A stretch of DNA of 64,000 nt from Phycisphaeraceae bacterium (GTDB lineage: Bacteria; Planctomycetota; Phycisphaerae; Phycisphaerales; Phycisphaeraceae). The notes under the pieces were generated by a model. It did not search any database. It was not told the origin of the DNA and saw nothing but the letters and a program-made list of their open reading frames with translations. Location of the stretch: contig JAVKCD010000018.1 of the NCBI GenBank assembly GCA_040222855.1, positions 248,001-312,000 on the forward strand, written 5' to 3'. Shown here one piece after another: positions 34,925 through 43,226 of this stretch. Each line of letters starts with the position of its first letter. Positions within the stretch are counted from its first letter, which is position 1. Made by a program: the position numbers and the translations under genes.

Positions 34925-35719
34925 TCAATCACTCCCTTGCAGGTGAGCCGGATCATAGGCCGTCGGACCCCGAGTGTACGCCCGCAGCAGGTTCCATAAA
35001 CCCGCAGCCGACCCGCTGTTGCCCCGAAGGATCAACTCACACCGCTCAACATCGCCTTCCTGAACCACATGCGCCAACTCATCCATCGTTCCGGCCAAAG
35101 CATCGCTTAGATGATCAACCACATGGTCGACCGACGCGCCACAGGTCTCGATCGGCTCCCCATAGCTCAGATAGGCCTCAGGTTTCGGCTCCGCACCAAA
35201 CCGATACTCGATTGCCACCGGCACCAGCACCGCCCCGGGCGTTCGCAAAGCCAAAGCTGCCGCCCCGGGCCGGAGTTGCAGCGGCCGCACCCTCGGGTCC
35301 GTGAACCTCCCCTCAGGCGTGATCCACACCAACCCGCCGGGAAACCCCAACGCCTTGCGCCCATCCCGCAGCAGCGACACCGCCCCACGCGAACTCGCCG
35401 GCTCCAGCGGAAAGAATCCCACCCGCGCAAACACCGGATGCTCCCGATACCCCTTCGGATCGATCGGCACAAACGGCACACGCTCCGGCAGATAACGCAG
35501 CAGCGTCACCAGCCCGACCATCGGGTCCCACCAGGACGGGTGATTCGACGCCAGAATCAATGGCCGATCCGCCAGCCCCGCCGCAGGCGGGCGCAGCACA
35601 CGAACCTCGCCAAATGTCCCCGCCACCAGATGAACCGATGTCGCTGCGAACTTATCAAACATCCACGCCGACCGATGGTCGGGTGTCCAACGCCCCCCGA
35701 CATCGCCGCCTCGGCTCAT
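34925..35719 (-). CDS. PlsC-type acyltransferase, probably carotenoid-glycoside acylating
   Basis: 264 aa from the ATG at 35719, which shares its A with the crtP stop (TGATG); an in-frame TTG lies just upstream. PlsC/LPLAT motifs: SNHPSWWDP (HX4D catalytic pair), VPFVPIDPKG, FFPLEPASSRGAVS and WITPEGRFTDP (acyl-acceptor block). In the C30 carotenoid pathway the last step esterifies the sugar with a fatty acid (CrtO in Staphylococcus, of a different membrane type). A PlsC-type enzyme within the operon could do this job. General phospholipid acylation is the alternative. Confidence 0.78.
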   Translation of the reverse strand: MSRGGDVGGRWTPDHRSAWMFDKFAATSVHLVAGTFGEVRVLRPPAAGLADRPLILASNHPSWWDPMVGLVTLLRYLPERVPFVPIDPKGYREHPVFARVGFFPLEPASSRGAVSLLRDGRKALGFPGGLVWITPEGRFTDPRVRPLQLRPGAAALALRTPGAVLVPVAIEYRFGAEPKPEAYLSYGEPIETCGASVDHVVDHLSDALAGTMDELAHVVQEGDVERCELILRGNSGSAAGLWNLLRAYTRGPTAYDPAHLQGSD

Positions 35720-37332
35720 CAAACCGCTCCAGCGGGTTCCGGTACCGAACCAGACCGTGGCGTCTCAACCTTGGGAACCAGCCCGTCCTGATCCAGCGCG
35801 TCCGCCGCAATCCAACCCGACATCAACACCATCGGCATCCCCGGCCCCGGGTGCGCCGCCCCACCCGCCAGATACAAACCCTTCACATCAGGCGAGCGAT
35901 TCGATGGCTTGAACGCCCCAAGAAACTTCCCATGCGACGCCAGACCGTAGATCGCCCCATCGAGCACGTTGTATCGATCGTTGATGTCCTGAGGCGACAA
36001 CGCGTGCTCCACCACGATCCGCTCACGCAGGTCCGGCATCGCCCCGGTCGTCTCGAGCTTCTTCAGGATCGTCTCGCGGTAACTCTTCCACAGCTCGCCA
36101 TCCTTGCGCCAATCATGCCCCGACCGCAGATAGGGCGTGTGCACCAGCACATACAACGCCTCGCCGCCCTCGGGAGCTACGCCCGGCTCCGTCCGTGCGG
36201 GAGCCGCCACATAGGCGGTCGGGTCTGGGGCCGGCTCACCACGCTTGTAAATCGCATCGAACTCTTCTTCCGGGTCCCGCGAGAACACGAAGTTGTGGTG
36301 CGCTAAATGCTCGTAAGCACGATCCAGCCCTAGATACAGCACCACGCCCGAGCAGGCTGGCTCGTACCCGCGCCGCTTGGTGAACTTGCGCTCCACCTCA
36401 CCGCCGATCAACTCGCGATGCGTCCGCACGCTGTCCATGTTCGACACGACCGCCGCCGCGTGGATCATCTCGCCGTTGTCCAGCTCAACACCCACCGCAC
36501 GACCCTTCTCAACAAGTATTTTCGTGACCGCCACCCCGGTGATAGCCTCAATCCCGAGCCGCTCCGCAAGACCCGCCAGCGCCTTGGGCACAGCGCCGGT
36601 CCCGCCCATCGGATACCACACCCCGCCATCGGCCTGCATCGCCGCGATCCCGCACAGCACCGCTGGCGACCCAAACGGCGACGACCCGACATACTGCGTG
36701 TAGTGATCGAGCATCTGACTGACCCGATCATCCTTGAGATGCTGACGGATCATCCCCGCGACCGACCGCCCCATCCTGATATCCAGCACCTCGCGCAGCG
36801 TGCCGGGGTCACCCATGCTCCGGGCATCGAACATGTCCATGAGCCCGCCGATGGGCTTCCAGAAAAAGAACTTGTCGCTGATCGACCGCAGCCGTCGGCT
36901 GTACGCGATGAAATCCTCGTACCCGCTGATGACCTTCTCGGCACGCTCACCCGGAATCAGGTCCCGGATCGCCTTCGCCGTTTCAGCCGAAGACCCAAAA
37001 AGATCGAGCACACCCCCGCCTGCCTGCTGATCGAAGAAACAGCGCCACTGCGGGTCGAGCCTCACCAGATCGAGTACATCCGGGAGCTTCTCGCCGGCCT
37101 CGCCCACGATCCGCTCGAGCACCTCAGGGAGCGTCAGGATCGTCGGCCCCATATCGAAGCGATACCCGCCATCCTCCAGCACCGCCGCCTTGCCGCCCAG
37201 GTGCTGGTTGCGCTCCACGAGCGTGACCTTGTAGCCCCGAGCCGCCAATGTGCAGGCAGAAGCCAGCCCGCCAAGGCCGCCGCCGATGACCACCACGCGC
37301 TCTTGTGTGCCGCTGCTCGCAGGCTGGATCAT
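35719..37332 (-). CDS. crtP: Carotenoid oxidase/desaturase, CrtP-like (diaponeurosporene oxidase type)
   Basis: 537 aa from the ATG at 37332 (GGAGAG upstream), overlapping the aldehyde dehydrogenase stop by four bases. N-terminal FAD motif VVVIGGGLGGLASACTLAAR, then GGYRFDMGPTILTLP. Several segments follow CrtP (CrtNb) rather than CrtN: DPQWRCFFD, YVGSSPFGSPAVL, VVSNMDSVRTHREL, CSGVVLYLGL, LAHHNFVFSRD and GPGMPMVLMSG near the end. CrtP oxidises the terminal methyl group of a C30 carotenoid to an aldehyde, the substrate for the neighbouring aldehyde dehydrogenase. The CrtI-superfamily call is firm; the CrtP subtype is well supported by these blocks. Confidence 0.85.
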   Translation of the reverse strand: MIQPASSGTQERVVVIGGGLGGLASACTLAARGYKVTLVERNQHLGGKAAVLEDGGYRFDMGPTILTLPEVLERIVGEAGEKLPDVLDLVRLDPQWRCFFDQQAGGGVLDLFGSSAETAKAIRDLIPGERAEKVISGYEDFIAYSRRLRSISDKFFFWKPIGGLMDMFDARSMGDPGTLREVLDIRMGRSVAGMIRQHLKDDRVSQMLDHYTQYVGSSPFGSPAVLCGIAAMQADGGVWYPMGGTGAVPKALAGLAERLGIEAITGVAVTKILVEKGRAVGVELDNGEMIHAAAVVSNMDSVRTHRELIGGEVERKFTKRRGYEPACSGVVLYLGLDRAYEHLAHHNFVFSRDPEEEFDAIYKRGEPAPDPTAYVAAPARTEPGVAPEGGEALYVLVHTPYLRSGHDWRKDGELWKSYRETILKKLETTGAMPDLRERIVVEHALSPQDINDRYNVLDGAIYGLASHGKFLGAFKPSNRSPDVKGLYLAGGAAHPGPGMPMVLMSGWIAADALDQDGLVPKVETPRSGSVPEPAGAV

Positions 37333-38807
37333 GATCGAGTCTCTCCATCGGGTTGCGCGCCACGCTTGGGCGGACCCAGCGAGATCAATCGCTTGAGCCC
37401 ACGCCAACGGCAGCGCCAGTCGGGTCCATGAGTCAGGTCGAATAACGCCGGTAAGGCCGCGTCTGCAGTCTTGCCGGAATCTTCATCGAGGTAAACAGGG
37501 ATTCCCCGCGACGAGCGCCGGGTCACGACTTTCTGCCGCGTCATGGCCATCAGCCCCTCCGCGCCTCGGGTGACCCCGAAGCCGCTGAGCTTGCGACCAC
37601 CAAACGGCAGGCGCGGGTCCGCGCTGGGAACGATCAGGTCGTTGATCGTCACCATCCCGACATCGAGTCGGGTGGCCAGCGACTCCGCCTCGTGGGCGGG
37701 GCCGAAGATCGAAGCACCGAGCCCGTATCGCGATTGATTGACCGCCTCCGCGGCGAGGAGTTGTGTGCGCACCTCGCTGATCGTCGCGATCGGCGCCATG
37801 AGGCCTTGGTCGAACAGGTCGGCGTCCGCGGGGAGACCAGTGATGACAACGGGATAACCCTCTGCGGCGAGGTCGGGATCGCCGATGAACCGTGCGCCGA
37901 GTGATTGAGCCCGCTCGATCAGGGGGCGTAGAGCGGTGGCAGCGCCGGGGTGGAGTTCCATCGCGGGGACCTCGGCGATGAGGGCGTCGAGGCGGTCGAT
38001 CAGCGGCTGGGCATCGCCAACGACGTAGACACGCCGGGGGGCGATGCAGGTGGCCGAGGCGTTGAAAGTGAGGCCGAAGAGCAGTGCGCGCGCGGCGAGA
38101 TTGAGGTTGGCGCGGGGGAGGACGACCATGGCATCGACGCCTGAGAGTTCCATGGCGGCGGGGACGAGGTGGTCGGCGAGGTCGCGGAGGACGGCGCGAC
38201 CGGTGTGGTGGGAACCGGTCAGAACGACTTTGTCTACCTCGGGATATAGCAATCGCGCGGTGGCGGGATCAACATTGAGGAGGCGCAGGGCCGACTGGGG
38301 GACTCCGCAGCGGTGAAGGACTTCGACAAGCCGTGCGGCGGCGGCGTAGGCGAGCGGGGAGGGCTTGAGGGCGACGGAGTTGCCAGCGGCGAGGGCTTGG
38401 AGGACCTGGACGCCTGGGAGCATGAGGGGGTAGTTGGAGGGGGCGAGGATCATGACCCAGCCGATGGGGTCGTGGTGGATTTCTGCGGCGGTGCCGGAGA
38501 GCCAGAAGGGTCGGCCGGATCGGCCCAGCTTTTTTATTTTCAGGAGCTTAGGGGCTTGGCATTCGAGGAAGCGGGCGGCATCGGCTAGGGGGATGAGTTC
38601 GGAGGAGAGGGTTTGGGTGCGGTCGGCGCGCCACTCGGGGGTGGCGACGTCAATCCATGCATCGCGTTCTAAGACCAGTGATCGCCTGAACCTGCGGATG
38701 ACGGCGAGCCGGCGCGAGAGGGGCAGGTCGCTCCAGTCGTCGCAGGTTCGTCCCAGGGGTCGGGCGGGGGTGGTGGTCATGCTGGTGGCGTCGGCGGGCA
38801 AGATCAT
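37329..38807 (-). CDS. Aldehyde dehydrogenase, diapocarotenal type
   Basis: 492 aa from the ATG at 38807, overlapping the crtN stop by four bases. ALDH features: ILAPSNYPLMLPGVQVLQAL, AAGNSVALKPSPLA, VLTGSHHTGRAVL, MELSGVDAMVVL (catalytic Glu), NASATCIAPRRVYVVG (nucleophile Cys), and LPFGGRKLSGFGVTRGAEG. Between crtN and crtP it fits the step from carotenoid aldehyde to carboxylic acid (CrtNc/AldH). An unusual feature is that base composition changes within the gene: its 3' 40 percent is balanced in G and C on the + strand, while its 5' part is strongly G-rich. Confidence 0.86.
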   Translation of the reverse strand: MILPADATSMTTTPARPLGRTCDDWSDLPLSRRLAVIRRFRRSLVLERDAWIDVATPEWRADRTQTLSSELIPLADAARFLECQAPKLLKIKKLGRSGRPFWLSGTAAEIHHDPIGWVMILAPSNYPLMLPGVQVLQALAAGNSVALKPSPLAYAAAARLVEVLHRCGVPQSALRLLNVDPATARLLYPEVDKVVLTGSHHTGRAVLRDLADHLVPAAMELSGVDAMVVLPRANLNLAARALLFGLTFNASATCIAPRRVYVVGDAQPLIDRLDALIAEVPAMELHPGAATALRPLIERAQSLGARFIGDPDLAAEGYPVVITGLPADADLFDQGLMAPIATISEVRTQLLAAEAVNQSRYGLGASIFGPAHEAESLATRLDVGMVTINDLIVPSADPRLPFGGRKLSGFGVTRGAEGLMAMTRQKVVTRRSSRGIPVYLDEDSGKTADAALPALFDLTHGPDWRCRWRGLKRLISLGPPKRGAQPDGETRS

Positions 38808-40390
38808 GACATGATCCGCTCCGGGGTCAGGGCTGCAAAGGGCACGGGGGGCTCGATGGGTCGGCGGGAGGGGTCGGGCCAGCTTGGTTGTAACCCGAGG
38901 TCCTGCAACAACAAGCGTGATGAGATGCGTGCGGACTCGTAGATGACGGGGAGGCCGGAGCCGGGGTGGGTTCCGCCGCCGGTGAGGTAGATGCCCTGGA
39001 GTTCTTCGAAGCGGTTGTTGGGGCGCAGGTGCAGCATCTGCTGGAGGTTGTGCGCAAGGTTGAAGGTTGCGCCTTTGTAGATGTTCATGTCGACGGCCCA
39101 GTCGGGCGGGGTGAGGATTTTTTCGAAGCGGATGCGGTCTTCGAGATCGTCGAGGCCGAACTTGGTGAGCTGGTCCAAGACCTTGCGGCGGAAGGGTTTA
39201 GCGTGCTGATTCCAGTCGATGTTGTCGTGCAAATGTGACACGGGGGCCAAGATATAGAGGGTGGAATGGCCATCGGGGGCGAGGGTGGGGTCGGTGATGG
39301 AGGCGTTGTGGACGTAGACCGAGGGGTTGGTGGGGATCTCGAAGCGGGTCTCGATTTGTTCGAGGTTGGTCTTGTAATCGCGTGAGAGGAAGATGCTGTG
39401 GTGTTCTAAGTCGTTGTAGCGGCCTTCGATACCGAGATACATCATAAAAGTCGAACAAGAGTACTTCTTGGCGGCGACGCGCTGGTCGGAGTACTTCTTT
39501 CTGAGCTGTTTTGGGATCAAACTCGTCACTGCTGCGCCGAAATCGGCGTTCAAAACGACGCTATCGGCCTCCAAAACGCAACGGTTTGTGCGCACGCCGG
39601 TGGCTTTGGTTTTTTCAAAGAGGATTTCTTCGACCGGTTCGTTGAGTCGGATTTCGGCACCGAGCGACTCGGCGGCGCGGGACATGGCCGTGGAGACGGC
39701 GCCGCATCCGCCGCGGGGGTGGAAGACGCCGTAGTCGTACTCGAGGTAAGAGAGGATGGTGAAGAGGGACGGGCAGCGGAAAGGTGACATGCCCAGGTAC
39801 TTGGATTGGAAGGAGAAGGCGAGGCGGATGCGTTCGTCGGAGAAGAAGCGTCCGAGGTCGGAGTCGACGGAGGCCCAGGGTCGTAGGAGGGGCGCGGCCT
39901 TGAGGACGTCGGGGCTGAGGCAGTCGAGGGGTGAGCTGAAAGGTTTTTGGAGGATGGAGGCGAAGCGGGCGAACTTCTTGCGGTTGTCGGCCATGAAGTC
40001 GGGGAAGCGTTTGGCGTCGTCGGGTGAGATGGTGGCGATCTGCGCCTGCATGCGTTTGATGTCGGGGGTGGCGCGGAGTTCACCGCCTTCTTCAAAGATG
40101 AGGTGGTACTGGGGGTCGAGTCGGATGAGGTCGACGTGGTCTTCGAGTTTGAGGCCGCAGGTCTGAAAGATCTCGCGGAGGATCTGGGGGTAGAGGAAGA
40201 AGGTGGGGCCCATGTCGAAGCGGAAACCGTCGTAATCGAGGGTGGAGGTTCGCCCGCCGACGCGGTCGAGGCGTTCGAGGACGGTGACCTTGAGTCCCTG
40301 GGCGGCGAGAAGCATGGCGGTGGCAAGCCCGCCTGGGCCGGCCCCGATGATGACGACGCGCTTGGGTCGACGTTCACTGGCGGCTGTCAT
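38804..40390 (-). CDS. crtN: Dehydrosqualene desaturase-like enzyme, CrtN type
   Basis: 528 aa from the ATG at 40390; upstream in-frame sequence is not conserved. FAD motif VVIIGAGPGGLATAMLLAAQ, then DGFRFDMGPTFFLYPQILRE. Blocks typical of CrtN: FQSKYLGMSPFRCPSLFTIL, GGCGAVSTAMSRAAESLG, SCSTFMMYLGIEGRYNDL, LAPVSHLHDNIDW and GGGTHPGSGLPVIYESARIS at the C-terminal dinucleotide site. CrtN desaturates diapophytoene or a squalene-derived C30 backbone. First gene of the five-gene operon. No crtM/hpnCDE-type squalene or dehydrosqualene synthase is in the window, so precursor supply must be encoded elsewhere. Confidence 0.86.
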   Translation of the reverse strand: MTAASERRPKRVVIIGAGPGGLATAMLLAAQGLKVTVLERLDRVGGRTSTLDYDGFRFDMGPTFFLYPQILREIFQTCGLKLEDHVDLIRLDPQYHLIFEEGGELRATPDIKRMQAQIATISPDDAKRFPDFMADNRKKFARFASILQKPFSSPLDCLSPDVLKAAPLLRPWASVDSDLGRFFSDERIRLAFSFQSKYLGMSPFRCPSLFTILSYLEYDYGVFHPRGGCGAVSTAMSRAAESLGAEIRLNEPVEEILFEKTKATGVRTNRCVLEADSVVLNADFGAAVTSLIPKQLRKKYSDQRVAAKKYSCSTFMMYLGIEGRYNDLEHHSIFLSRDYKTNLEQIETRFEIPTNPSVYVHNASITDPTLAPDGHSTLYILAPVSHLHDNIDWNQHAKPFRRKVLDQLTKFGLDDLEDRIRFEKILTPPDWAVDMNIYKGATFNLAHNLQQMLHLRPNNRFEELQGIYLTGGGTHPGSGLPVIYESARISSRLLLQDLGLQPSWPDPSRRPIEPPVPFAALTPERIMS

Positions 40391-40631
40391 TCGATGATAT
40401 TCCTCGTCGCCGTGGTGGCGGCTGGCTGAGTGCTGGACAGACTTTAGGCGGATTGGCGGCTGGTGGCACGCGGGCGTGGTCAGGCGCGAAGGTTGTGATA
40501 TCCGGCTGAGTATGTTTGGGTCGCGGGGTTTTTGGTGATCGGGCACACGTTACTCCGCAAAGTGTGGCACCCAGCAGGCCTTCTGTGGGGTTTCGAGTGC
40601 TATGAATGCTGTTCGGGATTAGTCTGTTGGG

Positions 40632-41375
40632 ATGTCGGAGATGAGTCTGCATGGGCGATTGTGGGTGGTGGCGTTGCTGGCGGTGGTGTCCTCTGGGGGT
40701 GTGGTGTGGGGTCAGGTGCTGGAGCGGATGGCGGCGGATGCGCTGCCTTGGGCTGGGGATGTTGGGTTTGCTGCGCAGCGGGTGGCGATTTTGGAGCGGA
40801 TCGAGGCGGAGGGGTCATCGGATGTGCTGCTGTTTGAGCTGGCTCGGGTGGAGCATCTGCTGGGGGCGCGGGGGGATCGTGAACTGGCTAAGTCATCGTT
40901 GAAGTCGCTGGAGGGTCTGGCGGAGCGTTATCCGGATGACGCGGTGGTGAAGGGGTATTTGGGGAGCGCGACGATGCTGCGGGCGAGTCGGGTGTGGTGG
41001 TTCATGACGAAGGGGAAGCTGGTGGAGCGTGGTGGGGGATTGTTGGAGGAGGCGGTGCGGTTGTCGCCTAGGGACGCGGAGCTGCATGCGCTGGCGGGGG
41101 CTTCTGTGGAGCAACTGCCGGGTTGGATGGATCAGGGGGCGCGGGCGGAGGAGGAGGTCGAGCTGGCGTACCGGCTGATGGTTGAGGCGGAGGATGCGGA
41201 GGCGCGGTGGACGGGGGCGGTGCGGGCGTTGATCGCGGAGACGTACGGGAGGCTATGTGAGCGTCGGGGTGATGTGATGGCGGCGCGTGATGCTTATGGG
41301 TTGGCGGTGGAGGTGGCGCCGGATAGTGATTCGGGCAAGGCGGCGGCTCAGCGGATTTTGTCGTTGGGGGATTGA
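40632..41375 (+). CDS. Secreted TPR-like protein of unknown function
   Basis: 247 aa. Signal peptide [20 protein letters not shown], cleaved near VVWGQ. The rest is helical with TPR-like spacing ([80 protein letters not shown]). It is probably periplasmic and involved in protein contacts. Codon use is extremely G-rich at all positions, following the regional strand bias. Its 3' end overlaps the convergent DUF2256 gene by 28 bases. Confidence 0.75.
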   Translation: MSEMSLHGRLWVVALLAVVSSGGVVWGQVLERMAADALPWAGDVGFAAQRVAILERIEAEGSSDVLLFELARVEHLLGARGDRELAKSSLKSLEGLAERYPDDAVVKGYLGSATMLRASRVWWFMTKGKLVERGGGLLEEAVRLSPRDAELHALAGASVEQLPGWMDQGARAEEEVELAYRLMVEAEDAEARWTGAVRALIAETYGRLCERRGDVMAARDAYGLAVEVAPDSDSGKAAAQRILSLGD

Positions 41376-41521
41376 TCGCGGCGGTTTTTTCGGGCCGCGG
41401 CGGTGCAGGCTTTGGAGCAGTAGCGGACCTGGTCCCAGTCACGTTCCCATTTTTTGCGCCAGGCGAAGGGGCGACGGCAGTGTTCGCAGGTTTTGGTGGG
41501 GAGGTGGGGGTTGGCGGGCAT
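41348..41521 (-). CDS. DUF2256 small Cys-rich protein
   Basis: 57 aa, found by translating the minus strand. It contains [20 protein letters not shown] followed by [17 protein letters not shown]: two Cys pairs of a treble-clef or zinc-ribbon kind around the invariant PFxWRKKWxxxWxxVxYCS core. That is the DUF2256 pattern, whose function is unknown. It lies downstream of the photolyase-related gene on the same strand, separated by 127 bases holding a hairpin. Association of DUF2256 with photolyase-like genes suggests a shared light or DNA-repair role (inference). The 3' end overlaps the TPR-like gene. Confidence 0.82.
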   Translation of the reverse strand: MPANPHLPTKTCEHCRRPFAWRKKWERDWDQVRYCSKACTAAARKNRRDQSPNDKIR

Positions 41522-41584
41522 GGGGGATGGTAGGGAGGGAGCGGTTGATTGGAGGGTTGTGTGGAGATCATGGGGTTGATGGTT

Positions 41585-41611
41585 CCGGGGGCCAGCTGCG
41601 CTGGACCCCGG
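41585..41611. repeat. Imperfect hairpin between photolyase and DUF2256 genes
   Basis: CCGGGG-CCAGC / GCTGG-CCCCGG with one internal mismatch and a 3-base loop, in the 127-base gap. No T-tract on either side. It could be a REP-like palindrome or an mRNA-processing stem. Confidence 0.4.
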
Positions 41612-41648
41612 CCACCCGGGATTGGGGGTGGTCGAGCGTGGGCGTTGG

Positions 41649-43172
41649 TTACTTCGGAGGGAGGGTGTGTTTGTCGATGAAGGATTCGGCGGCTTTGAAG
41701 ATGTGTTTTTTGCGGTCGAGTTTCATCTTGTCGAGGGTGCGGGTCATCATGTTGAGGCGGGGGTTGGAGCTGAAGAAGTCGCGGTGGCGGTCGATGAAGG
41801 ACCAGTAGAGGCCATCGACGGTGTCACACCAGGGGCCTTTTTTGTGGTCGGACATTTTGAGGAGGTAGTTGGAGCCGCAGATGTAGGGTTTGGTGGAGAA
41901 GACCCCGCCATCGGAGAAGAGGCCCATGCCGTAGACGTTGGGGCCCATGACCCAGTCGGAGGCGTCGACGAACATCTCCATGAACCAGCGGTGGGTTTCG
42001 TGGGGGTGGATGCGGGCGAGGTTCATGAGGTTGGCGAGGACCATGAGGCGTTCGATGTGGTGGGCGTAGCCGAGGCGGTGGGCTTTGTTGATGGCGTGGT
42101 CGAGGGGTGGGATGCCGGTGGTGCCGTCGTACCAGGCTTGGGTGAGTCGGCGGTCGTGGTTGAAGAAGTTTTCGGTGTCCTGTTTTTCGGAGAAGTTCTG
42201 GTAGATCCCGCGGATGAACTCGCGCCAGCCGATGATCTGTCGGATGAAGCCTTCGAGGGCGTTGAGGGGGATGTCGTGGTCGTTGGCGGCGGCGATGGCG
42301 CGGTCGATGATTTCGCGGGGAGTGATGAGTCCCAGGTTCATGGCGGGTGAGAGGAGCGAGTGAAAGAGGGTGTCGTGGCGGGTGGAGAGGGCATCTTCGT
42401 AGTCGCCGAAGAGGTGGAAGCGCTCGGCGAGGAACTTGTCGAGGGCGGCGAGGGCCTGACGTCGGGTGACGGGGAAGAGGAGGGTGGTGTCGTCGCCGGG
42501 GTGGTCGGCGAAGCGTTCGCGGACGAGGTCGCGGATGTCGGCGATGTGTTGTTTTTCTTCGGGTGGCGTGATGTCGGGCGGGGTGATGTCTTTGGGGAGT
42601 TTTTTGCGGTTGTCTTCGTCGAAGGACCATTTTCCGCCAGCGGGTTTGTTGTCATCGTCGATGAGGATGTCGAGTCGTTTTCGCTGTTGCTGGTAGAAGG
42701 TCGCCATGAAGGGTTTTCTGGTGTTTTTGAGGTAGTCGGCGAACTGTTCACGGGTGGTGAGGAACATGGGGGAGGGGTGAGTTTCGAGCTCGAGGTTGTG
42801 GTCGTCGGCGAAGGTGTGGATTCGCTGTTCGAAGAACTTGTCTTCGATCTCCCAGGTGATGAGTCGTTTGGCTTTGGTTTTTCGGAGGGCGGCTTCGAGT
42901 TTGTCTTCGTAGGAGCGGTCGTTGGGGTTGGGGTCGTTGAGTCGTTCATAGATGAGGGGGAGGTTGCGGTCGCGGAGCTGGTCGGCGTAGCAGCGCATGG
43001 CGGCGAGGAAGAGGATGATCTTTTTCTTGTGGTGTTTGACGTAGGTGCAGAGGCCGTTGTCTTCGGCCATGAAGAAGGTGATGGCGGGGTCTTCGGGGAG
43101 CTGCGAGGGTGGGAAGAGCTGGTTGCCGAGGATGATGTGGAGGGCCGGGGGGTGGTTGGAGGAAGAGGTCAT
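41649..43172 (-). CDS. Photolyase-related protein (prokaryotic 6-4 photolyase/FeS-BCP family), lacking the Fe-S cysteines
   Basis: 507 aa from the ATG at 43172. The N-terminal domain starts [38 protein letters not shown]; the helical FAD-binding domain has [74 protein letters not shown] and [18 protein letters not shown]. This is the COG3046 family, related to bacterial (6-4) photolyases and CryB. Members with a [4Fe-4S] cluster have a CxxC and a further Cys in the C-terminal region. Here it reads [19 protein letters not shown], then [11 protein letters not shown], with no CxxC. The cluster is therefore probably absent. Function: DNA photorepair or light sensing. Confidence 0.87.
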   Translation of the reverse strand: MTSSSNHPPALHIILGNQLFPPSQLPEDPAITFFMAEDNGLCTYVKHHKKKIILFLAAMRCYADQLRDRNLPLIYERLNDPNPNDRSYEDKLEAALRKTKAKRLITWEIEDKFFEQRIHTFADDHNLELETHPSPMFLTTREQFADYLKNTRKPFMATFYQQQRKRLDILIDDDNKPAGGKWSFDEDNRKKLPKDITPPDITPPEEKQHIADIRDLVRERFADHPGDDTTLLFPVTRRQALAALDKFLAERFHLFGDYEDALSTRHDTLFHSLLSPAMNLGLITPREIIDRAIAAANDHDIPLNALEGFIRQIIGWREFIRGIYQNFSEKQDTENFFNHDRRLTQAWYDGTTGIPPLDHAINKAHRLGYAHHIERLMVLANLMNLARIHPHETHRWFMEMFVDASDWVMGPNVYGMGLFSDGGVFSTKPYICGSNYLLKMSDHKKGPWCDTVDGLYWSFIDRHRDFFSSNPRLNMMTRTLDKMKLDRKKHIFKAAESFIDKHTLPPK

Positions 43173-43226
43173 AGGATGTTTGTAGGCTGGTTGTCTGGTT
43201 CGGGCGATTTTTAAGTGAGAGATTCC

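Noticed and set aside
37329-38807. Inversion breakpoint at the skew switch
   Set aside because: The operon crtN-aldehyde dehydrogenase-crtP stays intact with four-base overlaps on both sides and the protein is full length, so a simple breakpoint inside this gene is unlikely. The skew switch itself is kept as a finding.
41824-42949. Long minus-strand open frames in other phases inside the photolyase gene, and + strand frames opposite it
   Set aside because: Arg/His/Pro or Gly/Val/Glu low complexity without motifs, whereas the photolyase frame has clear family blocks. Same reasoning for the many shadows between 40 and 57 kb.
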